In this document: in pieces, positions 35,401 through 45,983 of the stretch
Layout: every line of letters starts with the position of its first letter
How positions within the stretch are numbered: the first letter of the stretch is position 1
NCBI RefSeq assembly: GCF_016808335.1
Contig: NC_053139.1
Span: 17,688,782-17,752,781, forward strand
Source of the DNA: Panicum virgatum
Lineage: Eukaryota; Streptophyta; Magnoliopsida; Poales; Poaceae
Direction of reading: 5' to 3'
Length of the DNA: 64,000 nt
The notes under the pieces: model-generated
Databases searched by the model: none
Seen by the model: the letters and a program-made list of their open reading frames with translations, nothing else
What the model was told of the DNA's origin: nothing
Translations under genes and position numbers: made by a program

Positions 35401-37100
35401 GGTGCAATGGCAGAAGCAGACCAAGAAAAATGCATACATCGGATGAACCGATGATGCACCGGTTAATGGCGTCGGTGCAGTTGTCCAGAGAGTTTGTTTT
35501 TCAAGGATCAGAGGACAGTTGCACTCACCGGTTAAACCGACGCTAATATTACATACACCGGTCGATTGCGTCGGTTGATTGCCCGTACACGTAACGGCTA
35601 GTTTTCAGTGGGCAGTTTAGTATCACCGGTTAAACCGACGATGGAAATTTGGGGAGCATCGGATTAACCGGTGTTAAGCACATTTCTGGCAGCTTTTCTC
35701 CAACGGCTATATTTGCTTGTGCTGCCTATATATACCCCCAAGGCCGCACCATTTGAGTGTGCTGGAGTTCAAGGAAGTATACAAGAGCTAAAGATCATCT
35801 CCAACCACCATAGAGCTTCATTGTACATCATATAGGCTTAAGCACACTTGTGAGAGTGCTTAGTTCTTGTTATAGGGATTAGTTCTTGCGAGAGCTCCCT
35901 TGAGAGAAGTCTTGCTGCGGCAAGCAACTTGTGATCCGTCGTGTGACCCTCCGTCTTGGTGTGGAGTGGCAACGACACTTTGTGCGGGGGAAGAGGAGGC
36001 CCCCTCCTTGGTGGAGAAGCTCCGTAGTGGATTTCGGCCGGGTGACCGAGAGAGACGGTGGCGGTGCACGAGACTCGGTGTCTTGTGGGCACTTGCCTTT
36101 GCTTGCCGGCATCGCCATTGGTGGCGTAGTGCAAGACGGTGATCGGAAGAGCCTCGGTGTCCCGTGGACGTAGGCGTTTATGCCGAACCACGTTACATGA
36201 CCGTGTCTACTCGGGAGTTTGCATCCCTCTTGCACTTACCTCTTTACTTACCGCATTACGTTTCCGCACTTACTCTACCTTGCATACCTTTACTTTCCTA
36301 GTTAGTTTGATTAGGACTAGCTAGGTTGCAAGTCTTTTTAGGGGTAAGTAGAGAGTAGCATAGATAAACCTTAGTCATAACTAGCATGCGTAGGACGTGT
36401 TAGGTTTATCTTATGCAAGCAGTTTTGAGCCCTAGGTTAAAAAGCGATTAGCGACCCTATTCACCCCCTCCCCCTCTAGGGTCGGACACCCCGGTGATCC
36501 TTACAGTTGTGCTGCTTGGCGGGGCTCGCCGGGGTGGCGCGAGCGTCGAGGTGGGCGAGGGGGTACGACGCATAGCTGGACGGGACGGGGTGGCAGGGAG
36601 GACGGCCGCAAGTGGAGGAGGGGTGGTGGCCGGCGCAGGCTCGAGCTCGGCTCTGCTATGCGGCGCTGCTCGCGGGGGAGGAAAGGAGGAGGGAGAAGGA
36701 AGAAAGGGAAGGAGGGAGAAAAAAGAAAAGGGAAAATGAAAAAGGGAAAAAGGAAAAAAAAAGAAAAGAAAAGGGAGAGAGGGAAAGGGAGAGAGCTGTC
36801 GGCGCGATTCGCGGCAGCGGAGGTCGCGGCGACTACCGCGGGACCGGTCGAGCACGCGCGGCGGTCGGTTGGCCGTCAGCGCGCTGCGTGGCTTTGGCGG
36901 GAAGCGACGCGCACGTAGAACGAGGAAAGGAAACAGAAAGACGGGACGGTAATCGGTACGGGTGTCGAGATGGCGGGTCGTCGGGAAAGATTTTGGGAGA
37001 TTAGGAACTCGGACGAAAAAAGATTTAGCTCAACGACGAAAATGGTTTTGAAAATTATTTTTAGCGAGTGATTTATTTTGGTGATTTTTCCGGGATGTCA
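32434..37100 (-). mobile_element. Gypsy-type solo LTR (family 1) in the linker of PGG copy 2
   Basis: The + strand starts TGAAGCGTCCCC and ends GGGATGTCA, matching the ends of the solo LTR at 16744-19683. CGGAGC is duplicated (32428-32433 and 37102-37107), leaving one or two extra C bases at the right junction, so the break was slightly untidy. Without the nested copia LTR it is about 3.3 kb. It contains the palindrome TGAGTACAAAAGTACTCA at 32772-32789 and a conserved CCGTGATCTACGG word near 34033. No coding sequence. Confidence 0.8.
35175..36505. mobile_element. Solo LTR (copia-type) nested in the solo LTR
   Basis: Starts TGTAGCG and ends CCTTACA, flanked by GTTGT on both sides (35170-35174 and 36506-36510). 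Its left third contains about eight variants of a CACCGGTTAAACCGACG word (35249-35670). A TATATATACC near 35737 is a plausible TATA box. There is no internal domain, so it is a solo LTR. The superfamily call rests on general resemblance to long grass copia LTRs and is weaker than the boundaries. Confidence 0.82.
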
Positions 37101-37849
37101 CCGGAGCAATCTTCATCTGAACCAAATGTGTTAGCTAGTGACTATATTGAGGAGGGAAGGCATTCTCTACCTGCGGAAGTCAGTGATACTGTGGAATCTG
37201 CAGAAGAACACAATTTGATTAGACATAATAACCGTGACATGGAAAATAGTGGCATTGATAACAATGAAGAACATGAGAATGGCCGTACAGACTGCAATCA
37301 AGAAGCACCTGAACCAAACTATCCTCGCAATTCAATGGAAGAGCATCTGGAGAAGACCCGCACATATTTGCTCCTCCTTGCCATTCTTGCAATATCTCTG
37401 ACATCAATCAGGTTTGAACCCACCAGGTGGCTTCTGGTCAAGAAGTGAGAATAATCACTCAGCTGGTGATCACATCCTTGAGGACAGTGACCATCCACGC
37501 TTCATTGCATTCTTCTATCTCAATGCGGTTGCATTTGTGGCATCTATTGTGATCATCCTTATGCTACTGAACAAGAGTATGAGCAAGAAGGTTACAAAAT
37601 ATCGTGTCTTGCAGATAGTTATGATAGTGGACTTACTTTCCCTAACCGGGGCCTTTGTCATGGGGAGCTGCAGGGATGCAAAGAAGTCTATTTCCACATC
37701 AGTGTTATTGTGTCTTGTTATTGCTTATGTTGCTCTTCATGTTCTCATAGCAATTCATGTGATCCCTCCAGAGTGCAAAAGCCAGGTTTCAGATAAAGTA
37801 ACGAACTTCTCCTGTGGAAATGTATGGTCAGCGTTGCCTCAGTTATGCC

Positions 37850-38875
37850 CAGTGTTTTCCTTACCGATCGGTAACCGGCGGTTACCGCCGATTTTTACCG
37901 ATACCGGTAATAGCCGGTAACACAAACCGGCGGTAAATTTTGAAAAATTTCGCTCAGATTTAAAATTTTCAAAAAAAATTGAAATAAAAAAGGAAAAAAT
38001 ATGGTAAGAAAGTAGAGATGACATACATCATTCTAATATAGAACATGTTCAAATATTTGACTGTTTGGGCACTCAAAAAAATAAAAAAACTTTCGGAACC
38101 CATTAAGGCCCGTTTTCCGAGCGGTATTCGGCGTTTTCCGAGCGGAAATCGGCGCGTTTGGACTGGAAACCACTGCATTGTGAGTATTTCTTGATTTTAC
38201 ATTGATTTTTAGATGTTTGTTGTGTAGCTATATTCAAAAACATGTGTTCATATTAGCTATATGGATCCATTTGTCCACCAATGTATGCTATTGGATAGAT
38301 GCTCATTTAGAATGGCTAATTGAATTAGAACCTGAAAGCTAAAACCGAAAATTAAGGATATACTCTTAATGCTTTTCGGCAAAACAAACCCCTCCAGCCA
38401 AAAGTCGTGCATGTCTAGATAAAAGGGCTAAGTATATACCCTTAGTCGGGTAAGTCTTGCTGAGTATTAGTATACTCAGCCTTGCTTGTGGCTCAACTTT
38501 ATTTTCAGCTGATACGTTTGAAGATCAAATAGCTAGCTTGACTTGTACTGTCGGATTACTCCGTTTGAAGTGCGTGTTAGCCGGGATTACCTTTATGGTG
38601 ATGTTTAGCGCACTTGAGCCGGATTAATTCGGACGGTTCTGCCACAAAATGCTGCCAAAATTTTTAATTTTCCAAAGTCATACAGTGTTTACCGGTTAAA
38701 ACCGACGGTTACCGGTCGGTAAGCAGCGATTACCGGTCGATAAACAACGGTTACCGGTTTTTTGAATTTGAATTGTCATTTCGAGCTGTTTCTAGCGGTT
38801 TCCGGCGATTTACCGCCGGTTTACCGATACCGCTAGTTGGCGAAAATCGCTTTACCGTCGGTAAGGTGAACCCTG
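37850..38875. mobile_element. Non-autonomous hAT element in PGG copy 2
   Basis: TIRs CAGTGTTTTCCTTACCG and, inverted, CAGGGTTCACCTTACCG. An exact 8-bp duplication GTTATGCC flanks it (37842-37849 and 38876-38883), diagnostic of hAT. Both subterminal regions are packed with ACCGGT/GGTAACCG words, the usual transposase-binding arrangement. The 1026-bp interior codes for nothing recognisable, but it contains TGAGTATTAGTATACTCA (38461-38478), a near copy of a palindrome in the gypsy solo LTRs. Confidence 0.9.
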
Positions 38876-39827
38876 GTTATGCCAGAAGCAGACAGGGAAG
38901 GAAACTGCTCCAAAGGAATTGGAACGCAGGCGTAATCTACTACTGACACTTGCTATTCTAGCTGCAACTGTCACATACCAAGCTGGCATCAACCCTCCAG
39001 GTAGTGTCTGGTCTGATGACAAAGATGTCAGTGGCGCACCAGGAAACCCAGTCCTTCAGGACAACCATCGAAAGAGATATGATTTGTTCTACTACTCAAA
39101 TTCAATCTCATTTGTGTCATCTGTTGCTATCACAATATTACTTGTGAATAAGGAATCCTGTGAGCATGGAATCAAATCTTATGCACTGCGAGTGTGTTTG
39201 GTGGTGGGTTTACTTGGCCTGTTGATTGCATATACTGCAGGAAGCTGCAGAAATAGAAAGCAATCCATCTTTGTCATCATCATTGCCGTGGCTGTTCTCA
39301 TATCCCTTGTGATTCAAGTCCTGCTATCTTCAATGTATGAAACTCGAAGAAGACCATTGGCTAAACTTATGGAACGTCTGCAGAAACTTGTGGAATGTCT
39401 CCAGAACTGGGTTTTTGGAACTGAGACTGTTAGACGAGAAATTACTCCCAAGTCACTGGAAACTAAAGATTGTGATGAGCAGAAAGCAAGAAAGAGGCAT
39501 AAGTATCTCATGCTTATTGCCACTTTAGCAGCCTCCATCACATACCAAGCTGGTCTGAACCCGCCTGGTGGCTTCTGGTCTGACGACGGAAGCCATTATG
39601 CAGGCAACCCGCTCCTTCATGATATTAATCGCCAACGCTACAAGATATTCTTCTGCTTCAATGCTATCTCATTCATGGCATCTATTGTTGTTATTTTGCT
39701 TCTGCTGAGTAAATCCATTCGGAAAAAAGCTGTCCCGCTTGAGGTATTGCTCTTGATTGTGATACTGGACCTGCAGTCTCTCATGACAGCTTTTGCTGCG
39801 GGAAGCTGCAGGAAACTAAGCACTTCA

Positions 39828-40244
39828 TGTTAGTATTGATCTCCACCATTTGGGCCCAACGGATCAAATGGACCCTGACTCGCGCCCTGATCGGGGGCGC
39901 TCAGCCCCTGGAAGGCTGGTGGGCCCCCGTCGCGCAGCCCCATAAAAGGAGGTGAGGACCAGCGGCACAAGGCACGAGGTTCGCCGCAGCTACAGTTCCT
40001 ACCATCCTAAACCCTAACCCGATCTAGAGAGGGGGACTGTCAGCGACGGGAAGCTCCACCGTGCCGCGCCGTCGCCGCCACTGGCTCGCCGTCGACTACA
40101 ACACCGCCAACCCTGCACTGCGCGTCGCTGCCCTATCGCAGAACGCCACCGACGAACCTGTAGAGGCTACCAGCGAGGTATTTCTTCTACAGAAAGGGAG
40201 TACAACCCGCCGATCTACTCCTAGAGGTCCTAAAGATTCTAACA
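39828..40244 (+). repeat. 5' LTR of the copia element
   Basis: 417 bp, TG...CA. A CATAAAAGG TATA-like box lies at about 39941. It contains an open frame starting ATG-less as CCGCGCCGTCGCCGCC, with an in-frame start near 40061 shared by both LTRs. Confidence 0.93.
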
Positions 40245-40257
40245 ATGGTATCAGTTA
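40245..40257 (+). other. Primer-binding site of the copia element
   Basis: ATGGTATCAGTTA immediately after the LTR. TGGTATCAG matches the initiator-Met tRNA 3' end used by most plant copia elements; the usual GAGC extension is changed to TTAGC here. Confidence 0.75.
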
Positions 40258-40329
40258 GCCGATCTAGCGAGTAGATCGAGTTTTGGGTAAAGAAATCAGA
40301 ATGAAAAGAAGAAGAAAAGATTTCGATTC

Positions 40330-41220
40330 GAATTGGATCGACAGAAAGGATCACAAACCCTAGCCAAGAAAGGGCCGTGGGACATACCTGCTGCGCCACC
40401 ACCGCCGGCCGTCGGTCGTGTTGGTCACCACCGCCGGTAGTCACTCGACGCCGTGCGGGAAAGAACACAGGCGCCGCTCCGGGCCGCCTCGCCGGTGCTC
40501 GGGCTCGAGCACTACTGCAAGGCCGCTCGACGGCGGCGCGTTCATCCTTTGGCGAACGCGCGCACCAGCGAGAGGCCCTACAGCGGCGCCGTCACTCCGG
40601 GCGACCATGGCTCGCCTCTGCATGGTACCGGCCCGGGGGAGGGGGAGAAATGAAGGGGTCCTGGCACCTGCTAGGCCACGGAGCCGGCAAGGGGGCGTGC
40701 AGCGGCGGCGCCACCTCCTCCCTGCCAAGGGCCACCGCTGCTCGGTGCTCAGAAAAGAGAAGGAAAAGAAAGAATGGCGCGGGGGCGGCTGGACTGGATC
40801 CAGCGGTGGCGTCCCACGCTGGCGCCGACGGCCAAGGTGGCCGGTCGCCATGGGCGGCCGCCGCCGTGCAGCTCCGAGAAAGGTAGGCGCCGGGCCCTTG
40901 CGCGCGACCATGGCGAGGGGGCCGGCCTGTCGCGACGCGCTGGCGAGGGCCGCCGCCGGACCCGGCTCGGGAGTCGGGAGAGCTAAGGGATGGAGAAAAG
41001 TGCGCTAGGGTTTTGGGGAGGATGCACAGGCCGCCGGTTTTGCCTCGCTGAAATCGGCGGGTGGCCGTTCGATCCCATCCGACAGCGGCTGGCGGCCGGA
41101 CCGGCTCCAGGCATGCGAGCTGGGCCATGGGCCGGCTTAGCGCGTCGCGAGCGGGCCGAGCGCTGCCATGCTGCGGGCGTAGACAGCCTTTGCCGTTTGG
41201 GCTGGAGGCAGAGTATAGCA
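40330..41220. other. GC-rich leader of the copia element, possibly captured sequence
   Basis: A sharply GC-rich block between the primer site and the AT-rich remainder. Open frames up to about 209 codons exist on both strands at once, which is typical of GC-rich DNA with few stops, and none resembles gag. It may be a captured host fragment. No product is claimed. Confidence 0.35.
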
Positions 41221-41287
41221 CAGTAAGTTTTTTTTGTCAATAGTTTTCTTATTTTCAGGCAAATTTTGATGAAATATTAGATGGTTT

Positions 41288-42529
41288 GATCTCCATTCAA
41301 TTTTGCACCAACGTGTAATTTTGTTTAGAGATTAGAATGAGTACAGTAATGCTTAAAAGTTTTACATGTGTTTGCTGTAAAGTTTGAAAGTTGTTGCTCT
41401 TAATTTTAATTGAAAGCAACGGGAGAATTACTTTTGAGAGCATGATTAAAGAACTTACTTTGAGTAAGTTTTGTACAGTTTTATCTCTAATCAATTTTGA
41501 ACCAACGAGATAATTTGTTTAGAGAGAAAATGAGTACAAAGTATTGTTTCTGAAAAGAAAGAAAAGTTTTCCGCTGCCACAAAGAAATGAAAATATTTCT
41601 GTTGTCATACAATGCTATATTTCAATTAAGTCGGAACCAACGAGAAGATTTAATTGAAAAAATAGTCCAAAAGTCTTAAATGAGTTTTTCCCCATGGGTA
41701 AAAGCTACATTTTAAGGTTTAATATTTAGAAAAGCTTCTGCTGTTTAAAGTCAAAGTAAAGTTTTGGCATTTTTATGCCATTTAAAGTCTCAAAGTTGAG
41801 CATCATTGAAATTATAAAGATAATTCTCAAAGGAGAGAAATCTAAAGTTAATTATAGTATTGTTATTTTCTGACCAACGTTGATGATAACAATATTATAA
41901 TTTTTATGAGTTATAGTTTAAAGTTTAAAGTCCATGGTAAATGTTGCATTATAGTGATTTTTTTTAGAGAATAGATAAAGAACTGCTCTTAAACTAGAGA
42001 AATGTATTTTTCTAGTTTTCGCTGCAATAAATTTGATTATTCTCTAATTAAATTCGAACCAACGAGAGAATTTAATTTTGAGGAGCAGATTATGGTTTTA
42101 AAGTTCATTGAGTTTTTCCATACGTTAATTCCGTTTCTGCCCAACGGTGATATGGAATTAATGTAAAAGATTATTCTATTTCTGCCCAACGGTGATATAG
42201 AATAGAACTTAAAGTTTTAGTTGTTGTCTTTTCAGACAAAGATTTACATGTAGTCCTTTTTGACGGGACAAAGGAAAATGAACTGAGTACCTGTGACTCA
42301 GAAAGAAAGAAGGTCATCGCATGATAAAGTGTATTTTCTTTAAAGAATGACTTGAAAAGAAAAGTACTTATGGATGTTGATCCAAGAAAAGAAGATAGAG
42401 CAGTAAGAGATCATTTTTGAGAAATACCTCTTGTGTACTATCTATCAAGAAGATTTCATTTTGAGTTCATTTAAAGTTGTGATAAGTCATACATATTTAA
42501 TTTGACCAACGTCGGATTAAGCATGTGTG
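41288..42529 (+). repeat. Array of hairpins sharing a CCAACG loop
   Basis: Eight inverted repeats place CCAACG in the loop. The clearest stems are 41620-41629/41650-41659 (10 bp), 41850-41866/41886-41902 (17 bp, one G-U), 42046-42055/42068-42077 (10 bp), 42121-42132/42154-42165 (12 bp, one G-U), 42171-42179/42197-42205 (9 bp, one U-G) and 42488-42501/42516-42529 (14 positions, one mismatch). Weaker ones lie at 41486-41526 and 41290-41332. Stem sequences differ from one hairpin to the next while the loop core persists, and the fourth and fifth listed share an almost identical loop (CTGCCCAACGGTGATAT). Other hairpins without this loop lie among them (41991-42018, 42224-42239). Function unknown; RNA-level selection is inferred. 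Confidence 0.7.
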
Positions 42530-43429
42530 TCATGAAATATTCAGATTTATTTCTGAATTTGATATGAACCGAACCTAACATTTTTGTTTGGAAAAGTATG
42601 AAATAACCCGCATGACGGGATAAAGTTGGCATAGTGCTAATCCTGCATGGCGGGAGAAAGTTGTGGTGACTTATGTACTGGTTTATCCCACACTGGAAGA
42701 AAAAGTTTGGAGTACCTTTGCTATTCTAGAATTGATTGGGCACTTCTATTGTGTCACAGAGATTAAGCACTCATTGAGTTTAATGAAGAATGGAAAGTTA
42801 CATATGAACCTCAAGATAAGAAAGATTTGCGAGCGTGACTTTCTAAAGTATTGGTAATAGACTCTGTTGAGTTCGTGAAGTGAAATAAAAAAAAATACTG
42901 TCATATCGAATAAAGAACTCTATTGAGTTATCAAAATAAAGTGAATAAAAGGTACTCCCATACGAATTAAGAAAATACTTTGTTCTGCATGACATAATCA
43001 TGTGGATGAAGTAATAAAAGTTTTCTCATTCACAAAGTTGTGAATAGTTTTCGAAATTGTGGCAGAAAAGTTCAAGCCACATTTCGAGGGGGAGAAATAT
43101 GAGACAGTTAAGAAAAGTACTCCCCTGTAATGTGCATTGAAAGCAAGAGATGATCTATTAAAGAATGAATATGACCGTCAGGGGGAGTACAACGGTCACT
43201 ATAGTGATACCCCTATGTAAAGAAATGGCTAAATTCGGGCATTCATGCTGGACGACCCTCAAAGATAGTAAGATGGTGTTTACAAAGCACATATAAAGTT
43301 TTTAATAGATATAAAGTTTTTAACAGATTGAACCAAAACAAGAGATTTACTGATATGCCATCTTTACAAAAGATAGAATAATCTGGGGAGCATGGTATGT
43401 AGAGACCTAAGCCTTGAAGAGAAGTAGAA

Positions 43430-43850
43430 ATGCGTGTCCACTTCGATGATTCAGGAGCAATAAATTTCTCATACTTGTTGATGTTGCATACAACACCTGT
43501 TGTTAGCTTTTCAAAAAAGATGAATAATGTAAAGAAGGGTCTTGTTATGCAAGAGTCTATAGAGTCTATTGCTTTTGGCAAAGACCAACAACAGCCCCAT
43601 ATAGAAAACAATGTACCAAGAAAAGAAATGGAGGTTGATTCCACCTCATTTGAAGAAGTCACGAGAATTCTATGGGCTAAGTCCGTGGAAAAGGAAAATA
43701 ATTCCTAAAAGAGTCACCACAGTATGTTGTAATGGACCTACAAAGAAAAATGTGACTCTAGAGGGAATGGTGAAAGATATAACGCAAGGCTTGTGACAAA
43801 AGTTTCACACAAAGTGAAGAAATATTTACATGACACTACTTGACGTTTTG
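43430..43850 (+). pseudogene. Decayed copia reverse transcriptase start
   Basis: A 92-codon frame (43430-43708) ends with VDSTSFEEVTRILWAKS, resembling the DPxSFEEAM-x-S start of copia RT. After frame shifts, 43765-43830 can be read as GERYNARLVTK, resembling the RYKARLVAKG block. Upstream, near 43170, DRQGEYNGHYSD resembles the SDRGGEY end of integrase. Many stops and indels separate these pieces. Confidence 0.55.
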
Positions 43851-44749
43851 TCATGGAAAGAAAGAATATATGAGATACCACAAGAAAAAACACATTTAAA
43901 GCCTTGAGATGGTGGTATCTAAAGTTCATAGAAATAGTAAGAAAAAAAATTTGGGTTTAAAGAGATTGAGGAGGACAATAGTTTTTAAGGAAAGTTTTAA
44001 AAGAAAGTTAAAGAATGGGAAATTTTATTTCCACAACTTAAAGATAACACCCTACCCACTAGTGGTGGTGTTAATATGCTATTTCAGATAAAGAATTCTT
44101 GTCCTCAAGTTTTTGATCTCAGTGGTTGGTTTTCGTTCTAAGAATTGAAACTCATTGAGATAAAAAGAAAGGGGTATTATGGTTACAACAAAGGCATACT
44201 TAGAAAAGATTCTAAAGAAATGAAGTATGCGAATGAGTAAACATACGCATGTTCCTATCGTCAAGGGTAATAGTTTTGGGAACCTTAGTGTTATAGGAAC
44301 CAATGTGAAACAGAAATAGTCCCATATGCTTCAGCTGTTAGAAGCTTTATAAGCGCGCAAGTAAAGAACTTACCCTGACATAGTTTTGTGTATCCGGGTT
44401 CTTTTGGCAAAAGTTCAATCCAGATATAGATCACTGGAATGAAATTGAGAATGTCGGCCTCATGCTAAGTTGGAAAGAACAAGTACTCTCAAAAGGTTGT
44501 GAGTACAAAAGTAGAACTTGTGAAATGTGTAGCGAAATTCACAATTGTCGCTAACTTTCACATTTGGAGGTTTTGTGTGGAAAAGCTCCAAAACAAAGCA
44601 ATTATGATCAATGTGATGCAAAGATATAGTATAGCATGATACGAGTCCGAGGGACAGGCAAAATGCTTAAGTGAACCTGTACCCAGAGTTGATAATGGTT
44701 GACAACAGCAATAACCATTAAAGTAGTTTGCTCCTATGACAACGAGTCA

Positions 44750-44919
44750 AGTGTGGTGCCAAACACATTGACACAAAGTTATACGTTGTAAAGGAGAAAG
44801 TCCGGAATCATGATGAAATGCATTGTGAGTATAAGTGACAGAAAGTGTCTGCGGATCCGCTTGCTAAAGGCTTGCCGCCCAGTGTGTACAGAGAACACAC
44901 AGTCGACATGGGTTCATGG
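44750..44919 (+). pseudogene. Decayed copia RNase H C-terminus
   Basis: One frame reads CGAKHIDTKLYVVKEKV, a stop, then ADPLAKGLPPSVYREH, matching the end of copia RNase H (KHIDxxxxxxxE, ADxxTKxLP). It is the best preserved coding remnant of the element and fixes its orientation and superfamily. Confidence 0.8.
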
Positions 44920-45139
44920 TATAGTCTATGTTTTCCGGACGATAAAGGGCCCAAAGTTAAAGTACCTATTTCAGAACCGAGATGTGTGTTGTAGCTGTTA
45001 AGTCTATCGGTTATTGACCGTGACGATGAGGCATGCTCATATGCACTAATCCGTGATGGAGTAGGTAAACAAAGAATAAAGAATGTTGAAAGTAAAGATT
45101 GAGATAAGTTAAAAGACAAGATGAGAACAAGGGGGAGAA

Positions 45140-45556
45140 TGTTAGTATTAATCTCCACCATTTGGGCCCAACGGACCAAATGGACCCTGACTCGCGCCCT
45201 GATCGGGGGCGCTCAGCCCATGGAAGGCTGGTGGGCCCCCGTCGCGCAGCCCCATAAAAGGAGGTGAGGACCAGCGGCACAAGGCACGAGGTTCGCCGCA
45301 GCTACAGTTCCTACCATCCTAAACCCTAACCCGATCTAGAGAGGGGGACTGTCAGCGACGGGAAGCTCCACCGTGCCGCGCCGTCGCCGCCACTGGCTCG
45401 CCGTCGACTACAACACCGCCAACCCTGCACTGCGTGTCGCTGCCCTATCGCAGAACGCCACCGACGAACCTGTAGAGGCTACCAGCGAGGTATTTCTTCT
45501 ACAGAAAGGGAGTACAACCCGCCGATCTACTCCTAGAGGTCCTAAAGATTCTAACA
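45140..45556 (+). repeat. 3' LTR of the copia element
   Basis: 417 bp, four substitutions from the 5' LTR. The preceding AACAAGGGGGAGAA is the polypurine tract. A CATAAAAGG box lies at about 45252 and could drive transcription into the tail of PGG copy 2. Confidence 0.93.
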
Positions 45557-45729
45557 CTTCAGTCTATGTCTTTATGGTAGTAGCTGGCGTAGTGGTATGT
45601 TTTGTGGTTCTTATTGTTATGTCAAGGGCTATTAAAAAATATCTGAGAAAGTGGAAGACATGTGAGATTTTCTGTTCAAGATATACTGTTCGTGTTTCAA
45701 GCACAAGGGTACAAACAGAGCGAGTTTGA
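45373..45729 (+). CDS. LTR-PGG chimeric frame (may not be expressed)
   Basis: An ATG inside the 3' LTR opens 118 codons. About 61 come from the LTR (MPRRRRHWLAVDY start, basic), then the frame crosses the LTR end and the CTTCA duplication into the last membrane helix of PGG copy 2 (VYVFMVVAGVVVCFVVLIV) and its basic tail, stopping at 45727-45729. The LTR also offers a TATA-like box about 120 bp upstream. This is what the sequence permits; there is no evidence that it is translated, and the junction could be neutral. Confidence 0.35.
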   Translation: MPRRRRHWLAVDYNTANPALRVAALSQNATDEPVEATSEVFLLQKGSTTRRSTPRGPKDSNTSVYVFMVVAGVVVCFVVLIVMSRAIKKYLRKWKTCEIFCSRYTVRVSSTRVQTERV

Positions 45730-45983
45730 AGAAACCCTCCCTGCTCTTCTGAAGTCAGTATATCTTCTTCGTCCTCGTCATCTTCCTTTTCTGTAGCAGA
45801 GCGCAAAAAAAACTCACCACTGTTTGTGTTCAATTTTACTTGCAGGATGGTCAGATGGTGATGTTGTATGTTACTAAACTGTCGTTTACGAAAGTTGAAT
45901 TTGGACTAAACCATGTTGATATTTTTGCAAGTATCATGTAATCCGCTAGATAACTCGTGAAAGACCGTGGATTTTTTTTTCAT
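45730..45983 (+). other. 3' flank of PGG copy 2
   Basis: Non-coding sequence downstream of the copy 2 stop, up to the TTTTTTCAT target duplication of the Mutator-like element. No further feature recognised. Confidence 0.4.

Larger units (their letters stand above)
39828..45556 (+). mobile_element. Young non-autonomous copia retrotransposon in PGG copy 2
   Basis: Two 417-bp LTRs (39828-40244 and 45140-45556), TGTTAG...CTAACA, differ at only four positions by direct reading. The target duplication is CTTCA (39823-39827 and 45557-45561), inside the A3 unit of the PGG gene. A TGGTATCAG primer site for initiator Met tRNA follows the 5' LTR, and a purine tract GGGGGAGAA precedes the 3' LTR. The 4.9-kb interior has no intact gag or pol. 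Decayed copia RT and RNase H words are readable near 43600-43850 and 44750-44919. It must have moved with proteins supplied by a relative. Confidence 0.93.
30759..45729 (+). pseudogene. PGG copy 2, disrupted by TEs and a frameshift
   Basis: Homologous to copies 1 and 3 over its full length once insertions are set aside. Pieces: A1-B1 and part of the linker (30759-32433; PPGG cores at residues 102 and 276); linker end and A2 (37101-37849); start of B2 through most of A3 (38884-39827); and the last helix plus tail (45557-45729). Breaks are a solo LTR (32434-37100), a 2-bp loss in the A2 core near 37404 (the TYQSG codons become TSIR out of frame), a hAT element (37850-38875) and a copia element (39828-45556). 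The B2 core reads PPGS instead of PPGG. The first piece still gives a 579-codon frame ending in LTR-derived codons at 32495, so a truncated two-unit protein is possible. Confidence 0.92.

Noticed and set aside
40377..41221. Frames up to 209 codons in the copia leader as gag
   Set aside because: No capsid or zinc-knuckle pattern, and frames exist on both strands of a GC-rich block.
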